Notes: generated by a model not told the origin, from the letters alone. 64,000 bases of DNA from Taudactylus pleione (GCA_031769625.1 JAUIMM010000519.1:7205501-7269500), one strand, 5' to 3'; positions 1-10,292 are shown, counted from the stretch's first letter. Numbers and translations are program-made.

Positions 1-782
1 TTTTTGGACGAGCTGTCCTTTGTGATTTTAATGGCAATTGTACAGGTATACCGGTGTTAACCCTGCTATGCGTGCAGTAAGTAGTGGAATGTATTGCAAC
101 CATAATGCGTTGCGTGATACATCCCGCCCTTAGCTATAAATACCCAACTCACTCAGCACATCCTGATGCCACCCTGTTGATGCTCAGGGTAGACCCACCA
201 CAAAAAAGGCTCAATCTGCACAAAAATAGGAGCATGGTGTCCCAAATCACATGTGCTGTGTGAGTGCATCATGTTCAGAATTCCGCCTTGCTACGTTTAA
301 TTTATACATGATTTAAAATCTCTGTCTTTACATTCATCATGGCCATCCCATAGGAGTTTGGGTAACTCACAGCAACACATGGGCCAGAATGAAAGAACAG
401 AAACAGCAACTGATTAAAGCAGAGCTACACATGTATGCAGAGTGAAGGTTTACCTAGAAACAAGATTGACTGAAGACCATTCCCTGGAGCCTTTGTAAGT
501 TCTCGGGAAAATACATATTGATATCCTTTTATTAAGAACCTCATATACGGTAGTCTACCAACTTGCTTCTTTGAAATAGCAAGCTGATATGATATTATGC
601 ATTTCCATTTTGGACTTTTGTGCAGAAGGTTCCTATATCACTGCAATCTAACACATACATATAACAGTTGTATATTATATTTCTAAAAAATTGAGGGGCA
701 TATTAATCACAAACCACGTCTCAGATTCAGATTGGATGCAACATTTGAATATATATATATATAAATATATATATAGATATAT
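1..782. other. Intergenic DNA with no gene seen, ending in an AT microsatellite
   Basis: No convincing coding region on either strand. The last ~35 bases (about 748-782) are an imperfect AT/ATAG microsatellite, and the LTR retrotransposon starting at 783 was inserted into it. A TATAAATA string at 135-142 has nothing recognisable downstream. Confidence 0.6.
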
Positions 783-1387
783 TGTGATAGGATCACTGGT
801 AAAGTGGTCTGTGGCAGGTACATTTGTCCCAGATTCCTGTCTTTTGTGTTTTAAACCCCCAGGAGAAAGTCTGCAGTGTAGCAGGCTTGAGTTTCGGCTT
901 TTTGAAAAGCCGGTTTGAGACCTGGGGGTTGTGGGTGAGAGGAGAGGGAGGGCTCCACCCACGGCCACTCCAGGTTTTGGTTCTTGCAGCCTGGTAACAG
1001 GCTTGTTAGTTTTCCACCTGAGAGTGGCCAATATAGGCCTAGTGTGTTTAGGGCTGATTGTCTCACCTGGGAGAGCAGACAGGGAGTTTGCTCAGAGACA
1101 CTTGGATACCTAACTGTGAGTGTTGTGCTGTGCTTTTGTTGCTGGCGTGGGCATTAGGCCCTGCCAGGTTCTGGTAGTGAGGGAACTACCTGTGAAGTTA
1201 GTGCCCCGACAGGGCTAGGATTTATATTTATGTTTTCTTTATGTTTCTGACATTGTACAATAAAGACTGGTGCCGACCAGCTTGTACTTGCATCCAGACT
1301 GGTGTGCTGCTTCCCTGCTGCTGTGTGTGTGTGTAAGGAAGGAGTCCTCTACCCAGGAGAGGGACCCCCTAACCTAACTGTGTCACA
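783..1387 (+). repeat. 5' LTR of the Gmr1-like element
   Basis: 605 bp, starting TGTGATAGGATCAC and ending GTGTCACA. It matches 5967-6567 almost base for base. The clearest difference is a slightly longer GT run near 1321-1334. An AATAAA at 1259-1264 is a likely polyadenylation signal, and CCAATATAGG near 1028 is a possible promoter element. Confidence 0.93.
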
Positions 1388-1390
1388 ATA

Positions 1391-1408
1391 TGGTGGAGAA
1401 TGCGGGCA
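1391..1408 (+). other. Candidate primer-binding site
   Basis: Three bases after the 5' LTR, TGGTGGAGAATGCGGGCA begins with the TGG expected for pairing to a tRNA 3' CCA end. Position and first bases fit a primer-binding site. I could not assign the tRNA. Confidence 0.5.
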
Positions 1409-1594
1409 CCCACACACACTGAAGTTGCAGCAAGAGGAAAACTTTCCATTTAAAAATTAAAGGGACAGACACCCAATTTGTGAGTGTGGAAATAACACTG
1501 TGTCCTTGGAGTCCCATAGAGGAGGCGTCAGCCAATGCTCAGAGAGGCAAGGTTCAGCTTCCAACCTACACCCCAGGACAAAATGGAGTAAATT

Positions 1595-3589
1595 GTGAAG
1601 GCCTTGCTCCAAGCTACAGCAGCTCAGCAGGAATCTACCAGGGCTCAGCAGGAAGCTACAGCAGCTCAGCAGGAATCTACCAGGGCTCAGCAGGAATCCA
1701 CCAGGGTGCAACTGTTGGCCTTGGAAACAGCCCAGAGGCAACAACAGGTCGCCATCGAGGAAACCCGCCAGGCCTTAGCGGAAAACAGCCAGGCCATAAG
1801 AGAGGTGGTACAGCACCTGGTCGCCCAGCCCAGAGATGTTACTACTGGTCCTCCCACCACCACTCACTCCGTACGCGCCAGTCACTTCCTCCAAAAGATG
1901 ACTTCGGGCGATGATGTGGAGGCCTATCTCGCCGCATTTGAAAGAACGGCCGAAAGGGAGAGTTGGCCCAAGGAGCAGTGGGCAAGTCTGGTGGCACCTT
2001 TTTTGTCTGGGGAGCCACAAAAAGCATATTTCGACTTATGCCTGGCTGATGCCAAGGACTATAAAAAACTTAAACAGGAGATCCTAACTCGCTTGGGAGT
2101 CACCTCCTTTGTTCGTGCCCAACGGGTCCACCGCTGGGAGTTCCATATGGACAAGCCTCCACGTTCACAGATGCATGACCTCGTCCATCTGTCCTCAAAA
2201 TGGCTACAGCCCGAGACGCTGACGGGACCACAGATCGTGGAAAGGGTCATGATGGACCGGTACCTGCGATCATTACCTGTGACTCTGCGCAAGTGGGTGA
2301 GCCATGCAGACCAAGAGTCCGCGGACCAGTTGGTCGAGCTGGTGGAGAGGTACGTGGCGGCTGAGGAGCTGATGAGTATGCCCCACCGAGCCCCGATGGC
2401 GCACCAGCGAACTCCCAGAGACACTGGTAAGACTGTTCCAGGGGAGAAGGGTGCTGGGTGGTGGAATGTACCTAAGACTGAGGGTGTAGAACCTGGAGAC
2501 AGGCCTGCCAGGCCGGGAAGGTTCTTGCCCCGTAAACGACTAGACATTAATATGACTCAGTGTTTCCGATGTGGTGGCTTCGGCCATATTGCCGCTAATT
2601 GTGCACTTACAACTGAACCTATGCAATGTGATACTGCTCATGTCTACCGCAGGGGGTCTTTCTTTGCACAGATAGCCTGTACGGCTGACCGACAGGCTGA
2701 GACTGATAAGCACATGTGTGTACTCACTGTAGATGGCAACCGAGTAGAGGCACTGTTAGACTCTGGTAGCTGGGTGACACTTATAAAAGCTGAGCTGGTG
2801 AACCCCTTGAGGTATACAGGGAAAACTGTTGGTGTGACCTGCATACATGGGGATACTCGATATTATGTTACGGCCGAGGTGAACATCGAGACACCATGTG
2901 GCTCTGCTATAGTTTCTGTGCGTTTGGTGCATGGTCTGGTGTACGATGCAATATTGGGGAGAGACTTTGCTCACTTCTGGAAGTTGTGGGAAAGCCGTTT
3001 TGTTCCAGAGGTGAGCAACCCCGATCCATTTGAGAAGGTTGTCGATGTAGTGGAGGAGGGAGTTTCTTCTGAGTCAGAATTATTCCCTTTTTCTACTATG
3101 GTTGGCGAACTAGAGAATGCGGAACGTGACGGTGGCCCGCCAACTGATGTGCCTCCCATTGAGGTGGGAAGTGTTGTTGGGCCAGGTGATTGTCTGCCTG
3201 ATTTAGAGGTCAGAAGAGAGGTCTTTGTCATGGAGCAGTTGAATGACCCTACTTTGGTAAAAGCCAGGGAGAATGTAAAAGTAGTTGGTGGTAAACCCGT
3301 AGACCCTGATAGTCCTTTGTCCTATCCCCACATGACAATGTGTCAGGATTTGTTATATCAGGTGACTAAGAAGGGGGAAGATGTTGTGGAACAACTAATA
3401 GTTCCCAAAGCCTACAGAAGAACAGTGTTGGATCTGGCCCATGGTCATATAACGGCAGGCCATCTAGGGGTAGAGAAAACCACTGAGCGAATAATGCAGA
3501 GGTTTTTCTGGCCCGGGCTTCATAAAGAGGTATCTGACTTTTGTGCATCCTGCCCTGTGTCAGTATCATGCTCCCAGGCCACATTTTAA
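1595..3589 (+). CDS. Gag-protease polyprotein with SCAN-like capsid region and the N-terminal part of integrase
   Basis: 664-residue open frame. Residues ~1-60 are Gln/Ala-rich peptide repeats (AAQQESTRAQQE units) encoded by a short DNA repeat at about 1605-1715, likely coiled coil. Residues ~105-250 are a helical capsid-like region resembling the SCAN domain, which is known to derive from Gmr1-like Gag. A CCHC zinc knuckle is C323, C326, H331, C336, for RNA binding. A retropepsin-like protease has its DSG catalytic loop at D389 and ILGRDF near 453. The C-terminus holds the start of the integrase H2C2 zinc-binding module (HGHITAGHLG, then a CxxC pair). The frame is lost just after this CxxC, so the natural product presumably continued into the frame at 3543-6038. 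The upstream in-frame start context was not resolved; 1595 is simply the first long-frame ATG. Confidence 0.85.
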   Translation: MKALLQATAAQQESTRAQQEATAAQQESTRAQQESTRVQLLALETAQRQQQVAIEETRQALAENSQAIREVVQHLVAQPRDVTTGPPTTTHSVRASHFLQKMTSGDDVEAYLAAFERTAERESWPKEQWASLVAPFLSGEPQKAYFDLCLADAKDYKKLKQEILTRLGVTSFVRAQRVHRWEFHMDKPPRSQMHDLVHLSSKWLQPETLTGPQIVERVMMDRYLRSLPVTLRKWVSHADQESADQLVELVERYVAAEELMSMPHRAPMAHQRTPRDTGKTVPGEKGAGWWNVPKTEGVEPGDRPARPGRFLPRKRLDINMTQCFRCGGFGHIAANCALTTEPMQCDTAHVYRRGSFFAQIACTADRQAETDKHMCVLTVDGNRVEALLDSGSWVTLIKAELVNPLRYTGKTVGVTCIHGDTRYYVTAEVNIETPCGSAIVSVRLVHGLVYDAILGRDFAHFWKLWESRFVPEVSNPDPFEKVVDVVEEGVSSESELFPFSTMVGELENAERDGGPPTDVPPIEVGSVVGPGDCLPDLEVRREVFVMEQLNDPTLVKARENVKVVGGKPVDPDSPLSYPHMTMCQDLLYQVTKKGEDVVEQLIVPKAYRRTVLDLAHGHITAGHLGVEKTTERIMQRFFWPGLHKEVSDFCASCPVSVSCSQATF

Positions 3590-6038
3590 CGGTCCACTAG
3601 TTCCATTGCCTATCATAGAGGTGCCGTTTGAAAGAATAGCGATGGATTTGGTTGGACCCTTAATGAAGTCTGCCAGGGGACACCAGTATATTCTGGTCAT
3701 AATGGATTACACTACCAGGTACCCGGAAGCGATCCCGTTGTGCAATACGTCAACCAAGACCATTGCCAGAGAGCTAGTTCATGTCTTTAGCAGGCTGGGT
3801 ATACTTAAGGAGATACTAACTGACCAGGGTACACCGTTTATGTCCAAAGTCATGAAAGAGTTATGCCGCCTGTTCAAAATCGAACAGTTAAGAACTTCGG
3901 TTTATCACCCCCAAACCGATGGGCTGGTCGAGAGGTTTAACAAGACGTTAAAACACATGCTTAGGAAAGTGGTCGACAAGGATGGTAGGGATTGGGACTA
4001 CTTATTGCAGTATTTATTGTTGGCCATAAGAGAAGTTCCCCAGTCCTCCACCGGGTTTTCACCCTTCGACTTGTTGTATGGGAGACACCCAAGGGGGTTA
4101 CTAGATATTGCCAAAGAGACATGGGAGTGGCAGTCTAGTCCTTACAAAATGGTGATTGAGTATGTTTCCCAAATGCAGGAGAGAATTGCTGCGGTAGTGC
4201 CGATAGTGAGAGAGCACCTGGAACAGGCTCAACAGGCACAGCAGAGGGTATACAACCGCAATGCTCAGTTACGCAGCTTTGCTTCTGGGGACAGAGTGTT
4301 AGTATTGGTTCCCACTGTGGAAAATAAACTTTTGGCTAAATGGCAAGGGCCCTTTGAAATCTTAGAAAGAGTGGGGCAGGTCAATTACAAAGTTTACCAG
4401 CTGGGGAAAAGAAAGCCGGAACAGATATACCATATAAATCTGTTAAAGCCCTGGAAAGATAGAACGGTACTGTCGGCCGTCCGAGACCCTCCAGTAAGTC
4501 CAGGGCCCTTAGTTCCCGAAGTGACAGTGGCACAAACCCTGTCGGCAATTCAACAACAAGAGGTCAAGGAGTTTCTGATTAGAAATAGGGTGCTGTTCTC
4601 TGACGTACCTGGGAAAACCTCGGTCATTAAACATGACATCATCACTGACCCAGGGGTTAAAGTTAATCTAAAGCCCTATAGGTTACCAGAAGCACAAAGA
4701 GAATCGGTGTCGAAAGAAATTAAAAATATGCTAGAGTTAGGGGTTATTGAAGAATCACATAGTGAATGGTCAAGTCCCATTGTGTTGATTCCAAAGCCCG
4801 ACGGGAGTGTGCGTTTCTGCAATGACTTCCGAAAGTTGAACAGTGTTTCAAAATTCGATGCCTACCCAATGCCAAGAGTGGATGAACTGATTGAGAGACT
4901 AGGGACGGCAAGGTATTTAACCACTCTTGACCTAACCAAAGGGTATTGGCAAGTACCGTTAACCGAGAGCGCCAAACAAAAGACAGCTTTTTCAGCGCCA
5001 GAGGGCTTGTTTCAGTACAAGATGTTGCCCTTCGGGTTACATGGGGCACCTGCTACCTTCCAAAGAATGATGGACAGGATTCTAAGGCCCCATAGACGGT
5101 ATGTGGCTGCTTATCTGGATGACGTGGTCATTCATAGTCCTGATTGGCAGTCTCACTTACCCAGGGTACAAGCAGTATTGGACTCCATCTATAAGGCAGG
5201 TTTGACAGCCAACCCAAAAAAGTGTTGTCTAGGCATGGAGGAAGTAAAATATCTGGGATACACCATTGGCAGAGGCCTGATAAAGCCTCAGCTCAATAAA
5301 GTTGATGCCATACAAAACTGGCCACGGCCTCTGAATAAGAAGCAGGTGAGAGCCTTCTTGGGAATTACGGGGTACTACAGGAGGTTTATACCCAACTTTG
5401 CCACCATGGCAGTCCCACTGACTGACCTGACCAAAGGCAAACAAATAGTCATGGTAGAATGGAGTCCTGAGGCAGAGAAAGATTTTCAGGAGTTGAAAGT
5501 AGCGTTGTGTTCCCAACCAGTCCTGATGACTCCTAATTTTGAAAGGGAATTCATAGTACAAACCGATGCATCAGAAGTAGGTATAGGAGCGGTCCTGTCC
5601 CAGAACAAGGAGGGTGAGGAACACCCTATTTTCTATCTTAGCAGAAAGTTGAATGTACATGAGAGAAACTATGCCACAGTGGAGAAGGAGGCGTTGGCCA
5701 TAAAGTGGGCGTTAGAGGCTCTCAGGTACTACTTGGTCAGAAGAAAGTTCAAATTGATCACTGACCATGCCCCTCTGAAGTGGATGTCTGAAAATAAGGA
5801 CAGTAATGCGAGAATTACAAGATGGTTCTTGGTGTTACAAACTTTGAAATTTTTAGTGGAACACAGGCCAGGAAGCCAGCTGGCCAATGCTGATGCGTTG
5901 TCACGCGTTCATTGTTTGGGGGCTTCAGTTGTTCCGCCCCACAGGTCGAAACAAAGGGGGGGGATATGTGATAGGATCACTGGTAAAGTGGTCTGTGGCA
6001 GGTACATTTGTCCCAGATTCCTGTCTTTTGTGTTTTAA
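3543..6038 (+). CDS. Pol: integrase core, GPY/F-like module, reverse transcriptase, RNase H
   Basis: 831 codons in the frame +1 to the gag-protease frame. The ATG at 3543 is internal to the integrase zinc module and unlikely to be the true start. The integrase core shows D35, D94 and E130, the D-D-x35-E pattern. A GPF-type module follows (QGPFEILERVGQVNYKV). Reverse transcriptase then runs from ~350 to 640, with RFCNDFRKLN, LPFGLHGAPATFQ and the active-site YLDD at 524-527. RNase H begins near QTDASEVGIGAVLSQ (~673) and includes TDHAPLKW (~740) and ADALSR. No stop precedes the 3' LTR, so the frame reads about 70 bases into it and stops at 6036-6038. Catalytic residues look intact; the only obvious lesion is the upstream frameshift. 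Confidence 0.88.
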   Translation: MHPALCQYHAPRPHFNGPLVPLPIIEVPFERIAMDLVGPLMKSARGHQYILVIMDYTTRYPEAIPLCNTSTKTIARELVHVFSRLGILKEILTDQGTPFMSKVMKELCRLFKIEQLRTSVYHPQTDGLVERFNKTLKHMLRKVVDKDGRDWDYLLQYLLLAIREVPQSSTGFSPFDLLYGRHPRGLLDIAKETWEWQSSPYKMVIEYVSQMQERIAAVVPIVREHLEQAQQAQQRVYNRNAQLRSFASGDRVLVLVPTVENKLLAKWQGPFEILERVGQVNYKVYQLGKRKPEQIYHINLLKPWKDRTVLSAVRDPPVSPGPLVPEVTVAQTLSAIQQQEVKEFLIRNRVLFSDVPGKTSVIKHDIITDPGVKVNLKPYRLPEAQRESVSKEIKNMLELGVIEESHSEWSSPIVLIPKPDGSVRFCNDFRKLNSVSKFDAYPMPRVDELIERLGTARYLTTLDLTKGYWQVPLTESAKQKTAFSAPEGLFQYKMLPFGLHGAPATFQRMMDRILRPHRRYVAAYLDDVVIHSPDWQSHLPRVQAVLDSIYKAGLTANPKKCCLGMEEVKYLGYTIGRGLIKPQLNKVDAIQNWPRPLNKKQVRAFLGITGYYRRFIPNFATMAVPLTDLTKGKQIVMVEWSPEAEKDFQELKVALCSQPVLMTPNFEREFIVQTDASEVGIGAVLSQNKEGEEHPIFYLSRKLNVHERNYATVEKEALAIKWALEALRYYLVRRKFKLITDHAPLKWMSENKDSNARITRWFLVLQTLKFLVEHRPGSQLANADALSRVHCLGASVVPPHRSKQRGGICDRITGKVVCGRYICPRFLSFVF
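5949..5966 (+). other. Polypurine tract of the Gmr1-like element
   Basis: A purine run (aaacaaaggggggggata) directly abuts the 3' LTR start at 5967. This is the expected position and composition for the plus-strand primer. Confidence 0.8.
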
Positions 6039-6567
6039 ACCCCCAGGAGAAAGTCTGCAGTGTAGCAGGCTTGAGTTTTGGCTTTTTGAAAAGCCGGTTT
6101 GGGACCTGGGGGTTGTGGGTGAGAGGAGAGGGAGGGCTCCACCCACGGCCACACCAGGTTTTGGTTCTTGCAGCCTGGTAACAGGCTTGTTAGTTTTCCA
6201 CCTGAGAGTGGCCAATATAAGCCTAGTGTGTTTAGGGCTGATTGTCTCACCTGGGAGAGCAGGCAGGGAGTTTGCTCAGAGACACTTGGATACCTAACTA
6301 TGAGTGTTGTGCTGTGCTTTTGTTGCTGGCGTGGGCATTAGGCCCTGCCAGGTTCTGGTAGTGAGGGAACTACCTGTGAAGTTAGTGCCCCGACAGGGCT
6401 AGGATTTATATTTATGTTTACTTTATGTTTCTGACATTGTACAATAAAGACTGGCGCCGACCAGCTTGTACTTGCATCCAGACTGGTGTGCTGCTTCCCT
6501 GCTGCTGTGTGTGTAAGGAAGGAGTCCTCTACCCAGGAGAGGGACCCCCTATCCTAACTGTGTCACA
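5967..6567 (+). repeat. 3' LTR of the Gmr1-like element
   Basis: 601 bp, nearly identical to 783-1387, with the same TGTGA and TCACA ends. AATAAA lies at about 6443. The sequence after it returns to the AT microsatellite. Confidence 0.93.
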
Positions 6568-6598
6568 ATATATATATATAGATGTATCAAATATTGCA

Positions 6599-6636
6599 TG
6601 CAGGGACAGAGCTTGTAAGAAAGCTCTGTCCCTGCA
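6599..6636. repeat. Perfect 16-bp stem hairpin
   Basis: TGCAGGGACAGAGCTT at 6599-6614 is followed, after a 6-base loop (gtaaga), by its exact reverse complement at 6621-6636. It lies 31 bases past the 3' LTR. No TSD or coding context was found. The stem is short for a microRNA precursor. Confidence 0.7.
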
Positions 6637-7560
6637 AATCTCTCCCTCACACTTCTCAGGGTGTTTTTCACAAAAAATATCCTGCGAGTTTGACTGTGCA
6701 TGTGCTACCTGTTGGCATGTAAATTTACAGCACAGAGCAGCTGACTGGGGTCACAGAGCAGGAACCCGATGATTAACTGACTGGAGTCACAGCGGAACTC
6801 ACCAGATCACCAGATTACCGTTCCCTGAGTTCAGGTAAGTGTTTTTTTTTTCTTTAAATATTTATTTTTTTATTTATTTACAGTGATCAGCTTTGGCCTA
6901 TTTAGACACCATCTCCAGGTAGCATTATTAAAGCAGGACTCCCCCCACTATTTGTTAACAATTTTATTTTAGTAAATTTTAGCAGATCACATTTCCCATT
7001 ATAAGTATGGGAAATGCAATATGCTTACTAAAATAAAGTTTAAGGGTTGGAGATGTTTTTTACGAAAACTGCTCCAAAAGTCCTTTAATACATTTATGTG
7101 ATACTAAAACACTAAAATAATGTGAAAAGGGTGTGAAAGCACACGTTTTCACATTGTTTTAGTCAAAATAATATTGATAAATAAATTGTGTAAAACTTTA
7201 TAAATATACATTTATACATTCTGATACTACACATAGAGACGGATGAGTACTACATACAGAGTAGCGTGTTGGGACCTGTTTCTGAGTTCCAGCCATACTC
7301 ACATTATAACTAGCTCCCAAACACAGGGTCAGATTTACATACTATAATTGGAGCCTACAGGTCCGCAACCTTTTGCTTCCTAAGCATCTACTAGCCACAC
7401 TATATTCATAGAACTTTAAGGAGCTTTGGCAATTATATTACAAAACAGAAAATAGATCCAATGTTCTACAAAATGATATAAGCATTGTGCAAAGGAAAGA
7501 AGAAACGGGAATTTAAGTCAACATTGTTAAAATGTAGTCCTGTCCACATGTGAAATGTCA
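6637..7560. other. AT-rich non-coding stretch
   Basis: No coding signal on either strand. Several homopolymer T runs lie near 6842-6880. Nothing recognisable otherwise. Confidence 0.55.
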
Positions 7561-8030
7561 GCATTGTCAGAATGTGGACTTTAGGGTTAGGCTGTGGGCA
7601 GGAGGGTTAAGCTGTGGGGTGAGGTTTGGGTTAGACTGTGGGGGGGGGTCTTAGGCACTAGAGCAGGGGTGGGCAATAAGCTGCCCTTCAGCTGCTGTTG
7701 AGCTACAGATCCCAGCATGTCCTGCCACAATTTTAGCATGCCTTCATAGCAAAACTGTGGCATGGCATGCTGGGATGTGTAGAGTATTGCCCACCTGTGC
7801 ACTAGAGGGAGGGTTAGGGTAAAGATTAGGGTTAGAGTAGGAATGCTCAGAACATCAGGGGATTGGAGCTCTGACCCAGAGGTGATGGCCACATGACTGC
7901 AGGTAAGTGACTGCAGGGTCACCAGGGACGATATGTCAACATTCTAACCTGTCAACATTTCATCAGTGTCTATATGATAAATGTCGACATGGTTAATGTC
8001 GACATTATGACTGTTGACATATCATACCTC
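7500..8030. repeat. Telomere-like (GTTAGG) MITE with TGTCAACATT-type ends
   Basis: Degenerate gttagggttagg repeats at about 7580-7650 and 7810-7845 are bracketed by related short motifs, tcaacattgtt and tcagcattgtc on the left and tgtcaacatt and tgtcgacatt on the right. The same arrangement occurs at 62030-62790. Exact ends and TSD are unresolved. Confidence 0.5.
7664..7799. mobile_element. hAT-type MITE, 136 bp
   Basis: Ends CAGGGGTGGGCAATA and TATTGCCCACCTGTG are inverted repeats. An exact 8-bp TSD, cactagag, lies at 7656-7663 and 7800-7807. An internal inverted repeat (cccagcatg / catgctggg) makes it a foldback. It sits inside the telomere-like MITE, so it is younger. Confidence 0.9.
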
Positions 8031-8681
8031 ACGCAGCAGAAACATAACTTCTGCCTCCATTACTCATAGGCCTACTGTGACTAATGCTAACTGTGCACCT
8101 GTCCAAATATTATACTCATCTATTCTAAGGGCTCCATTACCAACATGTAACACAACCCGAATACCAGCGCCACTGTTAGCCACATTGCATTGTTCCATTG
8201 CAAGGCTCCTTGCTAGTCATATTACCATCTAGATTTCTAGCCACATTGCCACCCACAGACCTCTGATCCCAGTAAGCTGATTCCAATTGCTGATGCTGGT
8301 AACAGGAGTGCCAAGAGGGGGGTGGGGAGTGTACTCATTACCCGGGCCCAGTTTTGCCTGGGGGTCTGGTGGGGCTAGCCATGGAGATGAGATGCCCTTA
8401 TTGTATGCGCATGGCACCATGAAGTATAGTATTTTAAGCCAGAGTTTTAACAAGTGGGTGTGGCCACATCTACGTGTTTGCCCACACCTCCTATAGCAGC
8501 CGGGCTCACTGTATGCCTCAGCAGCAATGTCTAGGAATGATGGGACTGGTCTATACATTGAATAGCCTCCACATGGCATGTACACTGTGTATGAGTAAGT
8601 GCTATGCATGGGGCGGACTGGGCTTGGGGGCAGGTGGGCAACTGCCCCACAAGGCCATACCACAACCAGGTGTCTGCCTAC
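8014..8681. other. Non-coding stretch
   Basis: Short open frames on both strands show no conserved motif or biased composition and are considered chance. No repeat ends were identified. Confidence 0.5.
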
Positions 8682-8957
8682 CAGAGCCGTAACTAGACTT
8701 TTTGGTGCACTGTGCCTGAAAGAACATTGGCGCCCCCCTCATTTTTCAGTGACATAATACACCCAAAAAAGGGGAATGGCCTCATGGGGAAGGACCAGAG
8801 AAGAGATAGGGGAGGCCAGGAGATGCTGGGGATGAAATAAGAGGAAGCTACAAGTGAGAATGATAATAAACAGAAATTTTACAGGCCCAAACAGCGCCCT
8901 CTGTCCTGTGGTGTCCTGTGCGATGGCACTGGCCGCACTACCCTAGCTACAGCCCTG
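8682..8957. mobile_element. hAT-type MITE with CAGAGCCGTAACTAG end
   Basis: The left end CAGAGCCGTAACTAG pairs imperfectly with the right end CTAGCTACAGCCCTG. An exact 8-bp TSD, ctgcctac, lies at 8674-8681 and 8958-8965. The end resembles that of the larger element at 11155-12967 (CAGTGGCGTAACTAGGG), suggesting one family. Confidence 0.88.
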
Positions 8958-9071
8958 CTGCCTACTGACAAGTCTCAACTCCCTGTAAGTCCAAAGCTCT
9001 TTCAATGAATGACATGATGCAGCCGCCTACATGTGACCACACCACTGATGTGCTGAAAAGCTCAGCTGGGA

Positions 9072-9255
9072 ATCATTGGCATATCTATAATGGGTTTGTG
9101 GTGCATATGGGGGACCAATATAGCACACCCTGCACCCATGTTTAATACTTACATCTCCGGTGTCTCGCGTAGGCACTGCAGCACAAACCACAGGAAAAAT
9201 GGTGCGACAGCCATTTTCCTGGAGATTTGTGCATGTACAAGTCTCCGGGACCATG
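9072..9255. repeat. Dispersed repeat copy 1
   Basis: Shares ordered blocks with 10293-10480: ttggcatatctataatgggt, gcacaccctgcaccca, aatacttac, and cagccattttcc followed by gacattt or gagattt. Family unknown. Ends not resolved. Confidence 0.6.
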
Positions 9256-9265
9256 GCGTGGGTGC

Positions 9266-9580
9266 CATTATTATTATTATTATTATTATTCTTATTATCA
9301 TTTATTTATATGGCGCCACAAGTGTTCCGCAGCACCTTACAAAGTACAAAAGCAAATAGGTGACCAGTGACTTACAGAATAATACAATACAATACAGGAC
9401 AAGGACATGGAAAAAATACATTGTTACATTAGCAACCATAACACCCACATAAGCAGCCGAGCATAAGCGACCAAGTGTTAGGTGCCCTAGTGGTGAGTAA
9501 AAAGTAGATGAAAGTAAAGTAGGGAGAAGCACCAGAGGGTAGAGGGCCCTGCTCGTAAGAGCTTACATTCTAAAAGGTAG
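9266..9580. repeat. (ATT)n-headed dispersed repeat, copy 1
   Basis: Begins with an ATT microsatellite (9268-9300), then tttatatggcgccacaagtg and ttccgcagcaccttac, and ends gagcttacattctaaa. A second full copy lies at 31044-31338 and a related short piece at 17107-17185. No protein or clear tRNA-like promoter was seen. Confidence 0.7.
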
Positions 9581-10292
9581 GGGCAGACAAACAGGTGTGA
9601 CACAGATGGAGTAGACAGGGAGGAAGAAGCATGTAGCAGTGAGTTAATGGAGACACGCAGTAGACTCTGGCACAATGCCGCAGAGAAGAGAGGGCCTGCA
9701 TGGAGTCTGCACATGGGCTCCTTCCTCTATTAAACCGCCCCTGCTGGGAATATCAGTGACAGGGCCGTTATGTAGCTAGTGGCCATGTCCCTCAGTGTCG
9801 AACAGTTGCTATATACTGTCCCTCCAGAGCCCGTTAAGTGCCCCCAGTGTCCTCCCCATGCCCACAGATAAAATAGAATAATTGGGAGCCTTATTCTTAA
9901 TAGAAGGCTTCTATTATTATTAAAATACATAAATGCCAGATATATTCTTACCCCAGATGGGAGCCTTAGTTATTAGGAGACTACTACATAGTTATGGTAG
10001 CACGCAAAAAAAAAAAAAACAGGGGAAGAGAAGTGAGATAAATAGGATGAGAAAGCCCAGTTAAAAAAAAAAAATGCAAGAACATAAGAGTAAAAAAGAA
10101 ATAGGCTTTGAAAGCCTGCATTTAATTTTTTTTATTGAAAGTAAACATATTTAAATGATGTTTTTTTTTGGTAATTTATACTAGGGACACCACTGCAGAC
10201 AGCACTGTGCCCTGTGCACGGCACAGCAGCACACAGTAACGAGAGAGGGGTTTGGAAAAGGGAGAATGAAGAGAACCAGATAAGGGATAGGA
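9581..10292. other. Non-coding stretch with A and T homopolymers
   Basis: No supported gene. Poly-A runs near 10005-10019 and 10062-10073 and T runs near 10128 and 10160. Nothing else recognised. Confidence 0.5.

Larger units (their letters stand above)
783..6567 (+). mobile_element. Gmr1-like Ty3/gypsy LTR retrotransposon with integrase upstream of reverse transcriptase
   Basis: A 5.8-kb element bounded by two nearly identical direct LTRs (783-1387 and 5967-6567), each starting TGTGA and ending TCACA. Both flanks read atat, so the TSD is 4-5 bp within an AT microsatellite. Domain order along the plus strand is gag (capsid and zinc knuckle), aspartic protease, integrase, reverse transcriptase, RNase H. 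Ordinary Ty3/gypsy elements put integrase last. Integrase-first order with gypsy-type RT is known from the Gmr1-like group of deuterostomes, so this is assigned there. Near-identical LTRs suggest a recent insertion. One frameshift near 3550 probably makes this copy defective. Confidence 0.9.

Noticed and set aside
135..142. TATAAATA as a host promoter
   Set aside because: No gene, conserved start or repeat promoter follows it in the next 600 bases.
3543..3589. Programmed ribosomal frameshift between gag-pro and pol
   Set aside because: The overlap lies inside the integrase zinc-binding motif, not between domains, and no slippery heptamer with a downstream structure stands out.
6599..6636. 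microRNA precursor
   Set aside because: The stem is only 16 bp with no extended flanking pairing.
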